NCBI RefSeq assembly: GCF_014904745.1
Contig: NZ_JACZCS010000010.1
Coordinates: 1 to 64,000, forward strand
DNA from: Oricola nitratireducens
Lineage (GTDB): Bacteria > Pseudomonadota > Alphaproteobacteria > Rhizobiales > Rhizobiaceae
Length of the DNA: 64,000 nucleotides
Direction: 5' to 3'
The position numbers and the translations under genes are program-made. Shown piece after piece: positions 26,418 to 34,772 of the stretch. The number at the start of each line of letters is the position of its first letter. Position 1 is the first letter of the stretch. The notes below the pieces were generated by a model, which was not told where the DNA came from, did not search any database, and saw only the letters and a program-made list of their open reading frames with translations.

Positions 26418-26856
26418 TCTCCACCGCGTTTAGTTTTTACTGGATTATTTCTTGTATATTTTTACTATATTTATATCGTATCGAGTTTTTCAATCCGGGG
26501 AGTATATATTGTCCATCTTAAGACTTCATCAACAATAAGCGTAGAACGTTTAGAATCGGTCGGAAGTGCCGTATTGAGCACCCTATAAAATGTATTGGTA
26601 GGCCTCTGAATTGCTCTTCACCGAATGACCAATGAATGACGTAGTCGGCCAGTTACTAAGATTGCCCGCCATCTCGCGATAACGCCAATCGTGTTCCCGT
26701 CTTACCGATACCCATTTCAGCCGTAGCATAACTTTAGTCCTCATTCCGCCCCACCCCGTTGTTTTTCCTTCACCCTTCCCCTTCTTCTTATCCACCGCCC
26801 CGCACCTCCCCTTAACCTGATCCCCGACTCAACAGGCCGAGGAGCAACACCACGCA
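26418..26856 (+). other. AT-rich intergenic stretch between the HEPN operon and the backbone
   Basis: The first 100 bp are strongly AT-rich (runs such as TATATTTTTACTATATTTATAT) and probably contain the promoter of the divergent 2OG-oxygenase/HEPN operon. The middle part carries a possible recombinase relic (separate entry). The last 100 bp are C/T-rich. No intact gene seen. Confidence 0.6.
26583..26735 (-). pseudogene. Possible relic of a tyrosine-recombinase C-terminus
   Basis: Translated, the frame ends ...SFIGHSVKSNSEAYQYIL. Its GHS and a Tyr nine residues after the His resemble the catalytic end of some tyrosine recombinases (consensus like WIGHSxxxxxxHYL), and RREHDWRYREMAGNLSNW upstream is compatible. 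The rest of the domain is missing and there is no start codon in good context. If real, it marks the right edge of an old insertion holding the HEPN operon. Confidence 0.35.
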
Positions 26857-27672
26857 ATGGACTGGGCAGGCGCGATCAGGACAAACCGCGAGGCTCTGCT
26901 GACAATCGTCACCTCGCTGTTCGTGCTCGCCGGGATCCGCACCGGGCGCATGGTCGCGGCGCTGCCGCGCCATTTGCGCATCCACATCCTCGCCCTGCTC
27001 CGCCCCGCCGAATATGCGGCGCGGCGGCTGATCGTCATGGCGGCGAGAGGGGTGGAGGTGACGCTGCGTCTCTCCGGCGGGCGCGAGGTGAAAGCATCCA
27101 ACTCCGTCATCCTCGGGCCTGACCCGAGGACCCATTCCGGAGACTCCGCGAAACCCTCGAAGATGAAGAACACAGCCCCTTCTTCGATCATCGGCGGCGG
27201 TATCCGCCTTCACGGAATGGGTCCTCGGGTCAAGCCCGAGGATGACGCCCGGTGTGAGACACCGCAGCCAGCCGCCAAACCCGCGCCAGGCGCCGCCCTC
27301 CCCGATCCCCTTCCCGCCTTCGCGCTGTTCGACCCGTTCAAGCGCTATGGTCATCCATGGCTGGAATACGGCGATCAGGACGAGGAACGGTTCTCTTGGG
27401 ATACGGACCTCGCGCCGGACGGCCCGGTCGATGCGACACGCCTCTGCCGGCGGATCAGGGCGCTGGAACGGGCGCTGCAGGATCTCGACGGCCAGGCGGC
27501 GCGGCTTGCCCGCTGGCGCGCGCGGCGCGACCGCGAAACTTGCCGGCCGAAACGCTTCAGCCCCTTGCGCCCGGGCCGTCCGCCCGGCTGGCGCAAGCGG
27601 CCGAAAACGCCGCTGGAAGAGGTCTTGCGCGAGTGCCATTTCCTCGCCCGCGACGCGTGGAACACGTCATGA
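26857..27672 (+). CDS. Conserved hypothetical protein carrying an in-frame palindromic repeat
   Basis: A 271-residue protein. Residues 1-75 have a hydrophobic segment (ALLTIVTSLFVLAGI) and a basic, amphipathic helix; residues 150-271 are rich in Arg and end PGWRKRPKTPLEEVLRECHFLARDAW, a pattern I recall from a hypothetical gene near ctaA in Rhizobiales. Between them, residues about 84-130 are encoded by a 141-bp palindromic repeat that keeps the frame open (ILGPDPRTHSG ... GMGPRVKPEDD), so the repeat adds 47 residues. The coding region may have been non-repeat originally. No function can be proposed. Confidence 0.55.
   Translation: MDWAGAIRTNREALLTIVTSLFVLAGIRTGRMVAALPRHLRIHILALLRPAEYAARRLIVMAARGVEVTLRLSGGREVKASNSVILGPDPRTHSGDSAKPSKMKNTAPSSIIGGGIRLHGMGPRVKPEDDARCETPQPAAKPAPGAALPDPLPAFALFDPFKRYGHPWLEYGDQDEERFSWDTDLAPDGPVDATRLCRRIRALERALQDLDGQAARLARWRARRDRETCRPKRFSPLRPGRPPGWRKRPKTPLEEVLRECHFLARDAWNTS
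27106..27246. repeat. Rhizobial-type palindromic repeat inserted in a coding region
   Basis: Two 33-35-bp arms (27106-27140, starting GTCATCCTCGGGCCTGACCC, and 27212-27246) are near-perfect reverse complements around a 71-bp centre. The motif GTCATCCTCGGG...CCCGAGGATGAC is a well-known intergenic palindromic unit in alphaproteobacteria. It lies inside the gene at 26857-27672, and its length of 141 bp (a multiple of three) keeps the frame. Confidence 0.9.
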
Positions 27673-27749
27673 GCGGGGGGGGGGCGCCGTTGCAATTTGA
27701 AGCTCCAGCCTGTCGGCGCGGGGCCGATCGCGCGCGCCTTGCCGCCGTG

Positions 27750-27893
27750 GTCTTCTCCCCGCATGCGGGGAGAAGGTGGCCCGAAGGGCCGGATGAGGGG
27801 CATGGCTCGGTGTTCTTCCCCCTCACCCAACTTCGGCTATGTCGCTGCGCTCCAAAGCCTGCGTATCCCTCTCCCCGCAAGCGGGGCGAGGAA
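27750..27893. repeat. REP-like element with two CTCTCCCCGC hairpins
   Basis: A perfect 24-bp palindrome at 27752-27775 (core CTCCCCGCATGCGGGGAG) is followed by GGGCATGGCTCGG and a second hairpin at 27868-27892 (CTCTCCCCGCAAGCGGGGCGAG). This composite, with the interior CCCTCACCCAAC, is a common interspersed repeat in Rhizobiales. It lies between the 3' ends of two convergent genes, where it could also terminate transcription. Confidence 0.8.
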
Positions 27894-27926
27894 GCCGAAT
27901 GCGAGGCTCCTGCCCCGCCCCGCCCG

Positions 27927-29063
27927 TCAGTCGCGCACGCCGATGAAGCCGAGCCGGTGCGGCGTGCCGTCGGAGAGCGGCATCGGCCCCTTCAGGCCGC
28001 GCCAGTGGGCGACGGCGAAGCACAGCACGATCAGCGCGGTGGCCTGATGCGCCAACGCCCAGCCGAGCGGCACATAGGTCAGGAGCGTGATAATGCCGAG
28101 CGTCGCCTGCAGCGTCACGAGGCCGAACAGGACCGCGGCGCGGCGCGCATGGGTCGATCCCGGCGCATAGCGCCACGAGACGATCATGTGGACGAGGACC
28201 GCCAGCCAGAGAATGTAGCCGAAGCTGCGGTGGGTGAACTGCACGATGGCGCGGTTGTCGACGAAATTGAGCAGGCCCATCGCCGGCTCCCACTGCGTCG
28301 ACGGGAAGAAACCGCCATCCATGGTCGGCCATTCGTTGAACACCAGGCCGGCGTCGAGGCCTGCGACCAGCGCGCCGAGATAGATCTGGAACAGCACCAT
28401 CAGAACCAGCACGCCGGCGACGGTGGCGGAGCGCGCGGTCGGCTTCAGGTCGGGCGCGTGCGGCGCGATCGAGCGCGCGACCGCCATGATCGACGCGATG
28501 ATCAGGCTTGCCATCGTCAGGTGGATCGCAAGCCGGTAATGGCTGACATCGGTGCGCTCGGTCAGGCCGGACGACACCATCCACCAGCCGATGAAGCCCT
28601 GCAGGCCGCCAAGCGCCAGGATGCCGGCAAGCGGCGCCTTGAGGCGCCGGTCGAGCCGTTTGGTTGCCCAGAAAAAGGCCAGCGGCAGGGCGAAGAACAG
28701 GCCGACGGTGCGCGCCAGCAGGCGATGCGCCCATTCCCACCAGAAGATCCCCTTGAACGCGTCGAGGCTCATGCCCTTGTTGATCTCTTCATATTCGGGA
28801 ATCTGCCGGTACTTGGCGAATTCCTCCTGCCATTCGGCGAGGTTGAGCGGCGGAATGACGCCGTGGATCGGCTTCCATTCGGTGATCGACAGGCCGGAAT
28901 TGGTCAGCCGCGTCGCGCCGCCGACGACGACCAGCGCCAGCAGGATCAGAACCATGAAATAGAGCCAGCCGCGCACCTGGGCGCGGTGGCGCATCTCGAT
29001 GATCTCGGCGGTCGGGGATTTCGAGTGGCCGTGAACGGCGCTGTCGTAAGATGTGCTTGCCAT
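27927..29063 (-). CDS. ctaA: Heme A synthase (COX15/CtaA)
   Basis: A 378-residue, eight-helix membrane protein that oxidises the C8 methyl of heme O to form heme A for cytochrome c oxidase. Conserved His-bearing segments are WEWAHRLLARTVG, SHYRLAIHLTMASL, QFTHRSFGYILWL and GWALAHQATAL, matching the four heme-ligand regions of the family, and GGATRLTNSGLSITEWKPIHG is the typical N-terminal signature. ATG 29063 is chosen because it gives the family N-terminus; the upstream open frame is poor in context. The C-terminus reads into a REP-like repeat region downstream. Confidence 0.95.
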   Translation of the reverse strand: MASTSYDSAVHGHSKSPTAEIIEMRHRAQVRGWLYFMVLILLALVVVGGATRLTNSGLSITEWKPIHGVIPPLNLAEWQEEFAKYRQIPEYEEINKGMSLDAFKGIFWWEWAHRLLARTVGLFFALPLAFFWATKRLDRRLKAPLAGILALGGLQGFIGWWMVSSGLTERTDVSHYRLAIHLTMASLIIASIMAVARSIAPHAPDLKPTARSATVAGVLVLMVLFQIYLGALVAGLDAGLVFNEWPTMDGGFFPSTQWEPAMGLLNFVDNRAIVQFTHRSFGYILWLAVLVHMIVSWRYAPGSTHARRAAVLFGLVTLQATLGIITLLTYVPLGWALAHQATALIVLCFAVAHWRGLKGPMPLSDGTPHRLGFIGVRD

Positions 29064-29191
29064 GTGCGATGCCTGTTTGGCGGCTGACATAGCGCCCGTG
29101 GATCGGCATTGGAAGCGGTAAGATGCCGCAGAAGCGGGATTGGCTTTGCCGGGGAGGATGTTAAATAGCCCGCAAACGGAAAGACAAGACG

Positions 29192-29422
29192 ATGCCCCCA
29201 CGGCTCAAACGATTCATCGGCATGCTCATCCTGGTGGCGCTGGTCATCTTCTACGCGCTGACCGCGATGACGGTGGCCGCCTACCGGCTCGCCGAAAGCC
29301 CGTGGTACATCCACCTCGCCTTCTTCGCCTTTTCCGGCATCCTCTGGGTGCTGCCGGCGATGTTCGTGATCAGCTGGATGGAACGCCCGCCGAAGGGCCG
29401 CGACGGCAAGGCTGCGCGGTAG
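29192..29422 (+). CDS. DUF2842 small membrane protein
   Basis: A 76-residue protein with two predicted membrane helices (LILVALVIFYALTAMTVAAY and LAFFAFSGILWVLPAMFVISW). The N-terminal RLKRFIGMLIL and C-terminal MERPPKGRDG are typical of the DUF2842 family found next to ctaA in alphaproteobacteria. Probably a respiratory-chain assembly or stability factor by association; no activity is known. It is divergent from ctaA (129 bp apart), so they may share regulation. Confidence 0.8.
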   Translation: MPPRLKRFIGMLILVALVIFYALTAMTVAAYRLAESPWYIHLAFFAFSGILWVLPAMFVISWMERPPKGRDGKAAR

Positions 29423-29429
29423 CGCGAGG

Positions 29430-30485
29430 CTAAACGGTGACGAAGGTGCGGCCGCGATTGGCCGCCGGCATGGTGATCCCCGTCAGCATCGTCTCGACAT
29501 AGCCGACGCGCTGGTACTCGCCGTTCACCGATATGCGCGGCAGGGCCTGCATGTTTTCGGCATGGGCCGGCATCAGCGTGCCGTGCCGCGTCGTCACCGC
29601 GGTCTCGAACCCCGCCTCGCGCGCGATCTCGACCTCGCGCGCCCCGACGGCCTCGGGGCCGCCATAGGGATAGGCGAAATGGCGCGGGCGATCGCCCAGC
29701 CTTTCGCCGAGCACGTCCGCCGAGCGGACGATTTCGCCGGTGGCCCGCTCGCGGTCGAGGCGGCGCAACTGGAAATGGTTCATCGTATGCGCGCCGATCG
29801 TCGCCAGCGGGTCGGCGTGCAGGCCGCGCAATTCGTCCCAGTCGAGCAGCGCCTCGCGGCGATGCGCCTCGCGGTCGACGCCATACCGGTCGCACAGCTC
29901 CCGCACGAAGGCGCGCTGTTCGTCCTCGTCGACTTCGTTCAATGCATGGTTCATCAGCACCGCGAAGGCCTGATGCTTCTCGCGAACGGTCCGGCAGGAC
30001 AAGGTCCTCGTCACGCCCGCCGCATCGAACGCGACCTCGCCGCTCGCCTCGACCACCGTCTCCAGAAGCTCCCACCACAAATCGGCGTCGCCGTCGGTCA
30101 GCCCCGGACTGACATAGATCGTGAAGGGAACGCCATGGGCGCGGAAGACCGGCGCCGCATGAACGAGATTGTCGCGGTAGCCGTCATCGAGGGTGACGGC
30201 CAGGAACCGCTCGTCGAAACGGCCGCTCTTCAGCCGGTCGGCGGCCTCGTCCATGCTGACGAAGCGGGCTCCGTCGGCCTTCAGTTCTCCCAGCAGGCGG
30301 TCGAGGAAATCCGGTTCGATGTGCAGCAACCGGTTGAGACCGGTGCCGCCCTCGTCCGGGCGCACATGATGCAGCATCAGGACCGCGCCGACGCCGCTCA
30401 GGGCGGAGCTGAACAGCGCGGACAGCCCGCTGTAGCGGACGCCGTTCATGAAGCTCTTGCGCATTAAGGTTTTGATAACCGACAT
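29430..30485 (-). CDS. Polysaccharide deacetylase (NodB-homology)
   Basis: A 351-residue enzyme of carbohydrate esterase family 4. The catalytic base and metal ligands are in FLAVTLDDGYRDNL (Asp pair) and IGAHTMNHFQLRRL, the HxxxH metal motif; RHFAYPYGGPEAVG is the third conserved block. ATG 30485 (MSVIKTLMRKS) is used; later Met residues at 30461 region would shorten it slightly. At its N-terminus there is a hydrophobic stretch (ALFSSALSGVGAVLML) rather than a clear signal peptide. Located at the edge of the exopolysaccharide locus, it probably removes acetyl groups from the secreted polymer or a lipid-linked intermediate. Confidence 0.88.
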   Translation of the reverse strand: MSVIKTLMRKSFMNGVRYSGLSALFSSALSGVGAVLMLHHVRPDEGGTGLNRLLHIEPDFLDRLLGELKADGARFVSMDEAADRLKSGRFDERFLAVTLDDGYRDNLVHAAPVFRAHGVPFTIYVSPGLTDGDADLWWELLETVVEASGEVAFDAAGVTRTLSCRTVREKHQAFAVLMNHALNEVDEDEQRAFVRELCDRYGVDREAHRREALLDWDELRGLHADPLATIGAHTMNHFQLRRLDRERATGEIVRSADVLGERLGDRPRHFAYPYGGPEAVGAREVEIAREAGFETAVTTRHGTLMPAHAENMQALPRISVNGEYQRVGYVETMLTGITMPAANRGRTFVTV

Positions 30486-30577
30486 CGTTTTTCCCGACGC
30501 GTTTTCACCGCCCGATTGCCGGAACGAAGGAATTTCGAAACCCGGCCATGTCACCCTTGGCAGCAAAGGATTTAGAC

Positions 30578-31750
30578 ATGGTTGACATCCAGGCCCGGAC
30601 ATATCCCGTTTCGGCAGAGTCCTCGCAAGGCGCTGCGCGCCTGCGCATCGCGCTGCATGCAAACCGGAACGCCGCGCTCGCCGCCATCGATGCGCTGCCC
30701 GCCGACATCCTCTGTTCCGGCTACCAGCACCCCGATTTCCTGCGCGCATGGGTGCGTCATTCGCCGCACGAACCGGTGTTCGTCACGTTCGTGCCGGAGC
30801 GAGCGGGCCCGGTGCTGATGCCGCTGGAGCGGGTCGACGGGCATTTGCTCGCCTATGCCGGAGAGCGGCACGCCAACGCGAATTTCCCGGTCGGCCGCCC
30901 GGATGATATCGCCGCGCTCGCCGCCACCGGCGAAAAGGCCATCGTCCAGGCGCTGCGCGCCGCCAGGCCCGGCGGACATGCCATCCTGCTGGAACGTCAG
31001 CTCGCCGAGTATCGCGGCATCGCCAATCCCTTCGTGTTCGAGCATTCGGTCGTCAGCCCGAATCCGGCGCTTTCGCTGTCGCTGGAGGGCGGCTTCGACA
31101 ATGTGCTGTCACGCCATTCGGGCAAGCGGCGGCGCAAGCGGTTCCGCGGCCAGGAGCGCCAGTTCGAGGACAAGGGCGGATATTGCTATATCGCCGCCGT
31201 GGATACCGGCGCGGTCCCCGCGACGCTGGAACGCTTCTTCGACTGGAAAGCGAAACATTTCGAGGCGGCGGGAATTCACGACGTCTTCGCCGATGATCAC
31301 ATTCGCCGCTTCTATTTCGACCTGTTTGCCGAGGGCGCGCACCGCGAACCGCGCGGTCGAGAGTTGAAGGTGCTGGAGGCCGGCGGCCAGCCTGTCGCCA
31401 TCATCGGATGCACCGTCCATGACGGGCGTCTGACGGTCGAATTCGGCAGCTACGACGCCGCGCAGGCGGAACTGAGCCCCGGCGACATGCTGTTTTTCCT
31501 GGCGATCCGCGAGGCGACGGAGAACGGCCTGGAATTCTTCGATTTCGGAATCGGCGACGAGCCCTACAAGCGCGGCTGGTGCGAAATCGAAACGCTGCAA
31601 CGCGACACGGTTATTCCGCTCGACACCGTCGGGCGCCTGGTCGGCGCGGCCAAGGCGGCGCGCAGTAGCGCGGTGCGTTCGATCAAGACCAATCCGGTTA
31701 TCTGGAAGGCGGTCAAGCAGCTGCGCAAGCGCGTGCCGATCCTGCGCTAG
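30578..31750 (+). CDS. GNAT/BioF2-like acyltransferase (CelD-type)
   Basis: A 390-residue two-domain protein. The C-terminal half (residues about 180-330) shows the BioF2/GNAT-2 pattern KRRRKRFRGQERQFEDKGG, then FFDWKAKHF and EFFDFGIGDEPYKRGWC, as in polysaccharide-linked CelD-type proteins. ATG 30578 is preferred because AAAGGA precedes it at good spacing; ATG 30548 adds ten residues. It is divergent from the polysaccharide deacetylase, suggesting coupled acetylation and deacetylation of the exopolysaccharide, though the substrate is not proven. Confidence 0.8.
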   Translation: MVDIQARTYPVSAESSQGAARLRIALHANRNAALAAIDALPADILCSGYQHPDFLRAWVRHSPHEPVFVTFVPERAGPVLMPLERVDGHLLAYAGERHANANFPVGRPDDIAALAATGEKAIVQALRAARPGGHAILLERQLAEYRGIANPFVFEHSVVSPNPALSLSLEGGFDNVLSRHSGKRRRKRFRGQERQFEDKGGYCYIAAVDTGAVPATLERFFDWKAKHFEAAGIHDVFADDHIRRFYFDLFAEGAHREPRGRELKVLEAGGQPVAIIGCTVHDGRLTVEFGSYDAAQAELSPGDMLFFLAIREATENGLEFFDFGIGDEPYKRGWCEIETLQRDTVIPLDTVGRLVGAAKAARSSAVRSIKTNPVIWKAVKQLRKRVPILR

Positions 31751-31761
31751 GCCAGACCGCC

Positions 31762-33996
31762 TCAGCGCGCATAGGCGCGCCGGGGCCCCGGTTCCTGCGG
31801 GCCGTTGCCGGTCGCATCCGCAGCAATCAGCGTCAGGTCCTCGAAACCCGCATCAAGAAGATTGCCGGCGGTCTCGACGATTTCCGGCGCGTCCGGATCG
31901 ACCACGGAAATCGCTATCTGGCCGCCGTCCCTGACCAGCCGCCTGAGGCCGTCGGCGTTGGTCGGACCGCATTCGACGATGACGATGTCATAGGCCGAGG
32001 CCAGGGCGTCGAGAATGATCGGCAACCGGTCCATCGCCCGCATCGCGCGGGCCGGATCAGCGATGCCGGTCGGAATGATATGCGCATTGGTCGCGAAATC
32101 CGGATAGATGACATCGGAGTAGGACGACGAGGCCGCGAGCAGGTCGGTGATACCCGGGCATTCGGGATCTTCCAGCATGCGTTTCGAGGCAGCGCCCCCG
32201 CTCGTCAGGTCGATCAGGACGATACGCTGCCCCTCGCCCGCCAGCGCGCGCGCAAGTCCGACAGAGGCGGCCGCGCCGGCATCGCCTTCCGGCGAGACAA
32301 CGATCGCGCGGTCGGCGCCGGTTTCGATTAGCCGACGCGTCAGCGACGGAATGCCGTAATTGTCGTTGTCCGCCGGCGCCTCGGCGTCCTCTTCCGACTC
32401 GGGCTCGGTGTCGGGCTCGGGCTCGGGCTCGACGGAAGCCTCGTCCTGTCGCGCGGCCACAAGCGGTTCTTCGGGCATCTCTACCGGCTGTACAGGCAGC
32501 TCGGCTTCCTCTCCCATTTCGATCGCCGGTTCGGCTTCGGCAACGACCGCGGGTTCGGAGCGCTCGACGGCAGACGACGCCATGCCCGCAACCGGCACGA
32601 AGGCGCGGCCGGAAAAGAGCTCGCGCATCAGCGTCGCCAGCATCATGACGAGAAGCGATACGAAGAAGGAGGCGCCGAGAAGCGGGATCATTTTCGGGAA
32701 GGTCGGTTCGGACGGAACCACCGCCCGCGAAATCAGGCGCGCCTTGGCCGGGGCGTAATTGCCCTCGTCGCGCGACGCCGCCTCGCGGTAACGCACGAGA
32801 TAGCTTTCGAGCAGCGCGCGCTGGGACTGGGCTTCGCGCTCCAGGGCGCGCAACTGGACTTCGCGCTCATTGGCCGAGGCGGAAGCCGCCTTGAGCTTGT
32901 CGAGATCGGCGGACAGTTCCGTCTCGCGCGAACGGGCGACGTCGGCCTCGCTGCGAACGCCGTCCAGCACCTTGCGCGCCTCGTCGCGGATCTGGCGCGA
33001 CAGGTCCTGCAGTTGCGACCGCAGACCCTTGATGCGCGGATGCCCCGGCAGAAGCGTTGTCGACAGGTCCGCGATTTCGGCCTTGAGCTGGATCTCGCGT
33101 TCGCGCAGCCGGCCGATCAGCGGCGACTGGACGACATCCGGCAGGGTTTCGATCGCCGTGCCGCGATCGAGCGCGGTCTTGATACTGTCGGCGCGGGCCT
33201 CGGCGCTGGAACGCGCGGCGCGCACCCGCGAAAGTTCGGACGCCATCTCCGCCAGCTGCTGGGTCGCGAGTACGGAATTGTTCTGGCCGACGAGCAGGTC
33301 GGATGATGCCCGGAAGTTCGCGACGGCGGCTTCAGCCTTGCGAACACTTTCCTGCAAGTCCTTGATTTCCTTTCCGAGATAGCTTGCCGCCTTTCCCGTC
33401 GTCTCGAGTTGCGACTTGCTCTCGAGCGCCAGATAGGCCTTTGCCAGCGCATCCGGGAATTTGGCCGCCAGTTCCTTGTCGCGGGATTTGAAGCCGATGG
33501 CAATGACACGCGAATTGTCGATCGCATAGACGTTGAGGCGCTTGCGGATATTGTCCAGAATGCGCTTCTCCGACGAAACGAGGGACGGATCCTCGATCAG
33601 GCCGAGCGCGACCAGCCCGGCCTTGAGGCTCGACATCGACAGCGTTTCGTCGAATTCGCTGTTCTGGTCGAGCTTCAGTTCCCTGGCGACCTGCATCAGG
33701 AGGTCGCTCGACGTCAGGATCTCCACCTGGCTCGCCACACCTTCCCGGTCGAGCAGTGAGGCATCCGGGGACTGGCCCTGATCGCCCTGCGGCCGGGTGA
33801 ATACGGATTCGCTCGATTCGATCAGGATGCGGGCGTCGGAGGAATATTCCGGCGTCATGAAGCTGAGGATCACGAAGACGAGCCCGGTGAGGAAAACCGC
33901 ACCGCCGAGGATACGCAGCCTGTCGCGCCACACGGCACCGAACAACCGGCCGATATCGATATCGGCGTCCTGCGCCCCGTATTCTGTTCGCGACAT
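31762..33996 (-). CDS. Polysaccharide chain-length / export protein (Wzz-ExoP type) with degenerate kinase domain
   Basis: A 744-residue inner-membrane protein. An N-terminal membrane segment (RILGGAVFLTGLVFVILSF) is followed by a long periplasmic coiled coil (residues about 170-420), a second segment near 450-475 (IPLLGASFFVSLLVMMLATL) and a cytoplasmic acidic, Pro/Glu-rich linker. The last 190 residues resemble the BY-kinase/MinD-like domain of ExoP, but the Walker A equivalent is VVSPEGDAGAAAS, without the GKT/S lysine, and there is no C-terminal Tyr cluster. Kinase activity is therefore doubtful; chain-length control should remain. ATG 33996 gives MSRTEYGA. It is divergent from the Wza gene. 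Confidence 0.88.
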   Translation of the reverse strand: MSRTEYGAQDADIDIGRLFGAVWRDRLRILGGAVFLTGLVFVILSFMTPEYSSDARILIESSESVFTRPQGDQGQSPDASLLDREGVASQVEILTSSDLLMQVARELKLDQNSEFDETLSMSSLKAGLVALGLIEDPSLVSSEKRILDNIRKRLNVYAIDNSRVIAIGFKSRDKELAAKFPDALAKAYLALESKSQLETTGKAASYLGKEIKDLQESVRKAEAAVANFRASSDLLVGQNNSVLATQQLAEMASELSRVRAARSSAEARADSIKTALDRGTAIETLPDVVQSPLIGRLREREIQLKAEIADLSTTLLPGHPRIKGLRSQLQDLSRQIRDEARKVLDGVRSEADVARSRETELSADLDKLKAASASANEREVQLRALEREAQSQRALLESYLVRYREAASRDEGNYAPAKARLISRAVVPSEPTFPKMIPLLGASFFVSLLVMMLATLMRELFSGRAFVPVAGMASSAVERSEPAVVAEAEPAIEMGEEAELPVQPVEMPEEPLVAARQDEASVEPEPEPDTEPESEEDAEAPADNDNYGIPSLTRRLIETGADRAIVVSPEGDAGAAASVGLARALAGEGQRIVLIDLTSGGAASKRMLEDPECPGITDLLAASSSYSDVIYPDFATNAHIIPTGIADPARAMRAMDRLPIILDALASAYDIVIVECGPTNADGLRRLVRDGGQIAISVVDPDAPEIVETAGNLLDAGFEDLTLIAADATGNGPQEPGPRRAYAR

Positions 33997-34176
33997 GAAA
34001 ATACTCCGGCACTCGAATTGGTTGCGCCAGCTGTAAACGAACATGGTTTCCGCGCGGTAAATGGCTTCGTAACGCTTTGTTAGGCAGCATGGCGAAGCCT
34101 TTACCGGGAATTAACCCTAACAGACCGATAACGGGGCGTGGCGGCGGGGCCGTCAGAACGATTTTGGGGTTCCTTG

Positions 34177-34752
34177 ATGATCCGGCACAGACGCAATGCT
34201 CCTTTCCTTGCGATGAGCATTCTGATTGTTGCTTTCCTTGCGGGCTGCACGGGTTACCGGCCCGCGCCGGCGGCATTCCATGAAGCGATCAATCAGCCTT
34301 ATGTGCTCGGCGCCGGCGACAAGGTCCGCGTTACCGTGTTCGGCCAGGCCGATCTCACCAACACCTATGCCATCGACCAGTCCGGCTATATTGCCTTCCC
34401 GCTCGTCGGCGCCGTGCCGGCGCGCGGACGCACCGTCCAACAACTGGAAGCGCAGATCGCGGAGAAGCTGCGCAAGGGTTACCTGCGCAATCCCGACGTG
34501 TCCGTCGAGGTGGACCAATACCGCTCGGTCTTCATCATGGGCGAAGTCGGCGCTTCCGGACAATATGCCTATTCACCGGGGATGACCGTGCAGAACGCGA
34601 TTGCCGCGGCCGGCGGTTTCTCGGCGCGCGCCAACCAGTCGAATGTCGACATCACCCGCCAGATCAACGGCAAGGTCATGACCGGACGGGTTCTGATCAG
34701 CGACCCGCTGCTGCCGGGCGACACCGTTTTTGTCAGGGAACGTCTTTTCTAG
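34177..34752 (+). CDS. Outer-membrane polysaccharide export protein (Wza-like)
   Basis: A 191-residue lipoprotein; lipobox LAGC ends the signal (MSILIVAFLAGC). The poly_export domain follows: YVLGAGDKVRVTVFGQADL then GYIAFPLVGAVPARGRTVQQL and EVDQYRSVFIMGEV. A SLBB-type region VQNAIAAAGGFSARAN ends the core. At this length it lacks the C-terminal helix of Wza that forms the outer-membrane pore, so it is closer to ExoF-like export proteins. ATG 34177 is chosen over an earlier in-frame start at 34138. It starts the plus-strand operon of four exopolysaccharide genes. Confidence 0.9.
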   Translation: MIRHRRNAPFLAMSILIVAFLAGCTGYRPAPAAFHEAINQPYVLGAGDKVRVTVFGQADLTNTYAIDQSGYIAFPLVGAVPARGRTVQQLEAQIAEKLRKGYLRNPDVSVEVDQYRSVFIMGEVGASGQYAYSPGMTVQNAIAAAGGFSARANQSNVDITRQINGKVMTGRVLISDPLLPGDTVFVRERLF

Positions 34753-34772
34753 GGACGGATTCAACCAGATCC

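Noticed and set aside
27357-29087. 576-codon plus-strand frame across ctaA
   Set aside because: Antisense shadow of ctaA; the part before 27672 overlaps a more plausible gene in another frame.
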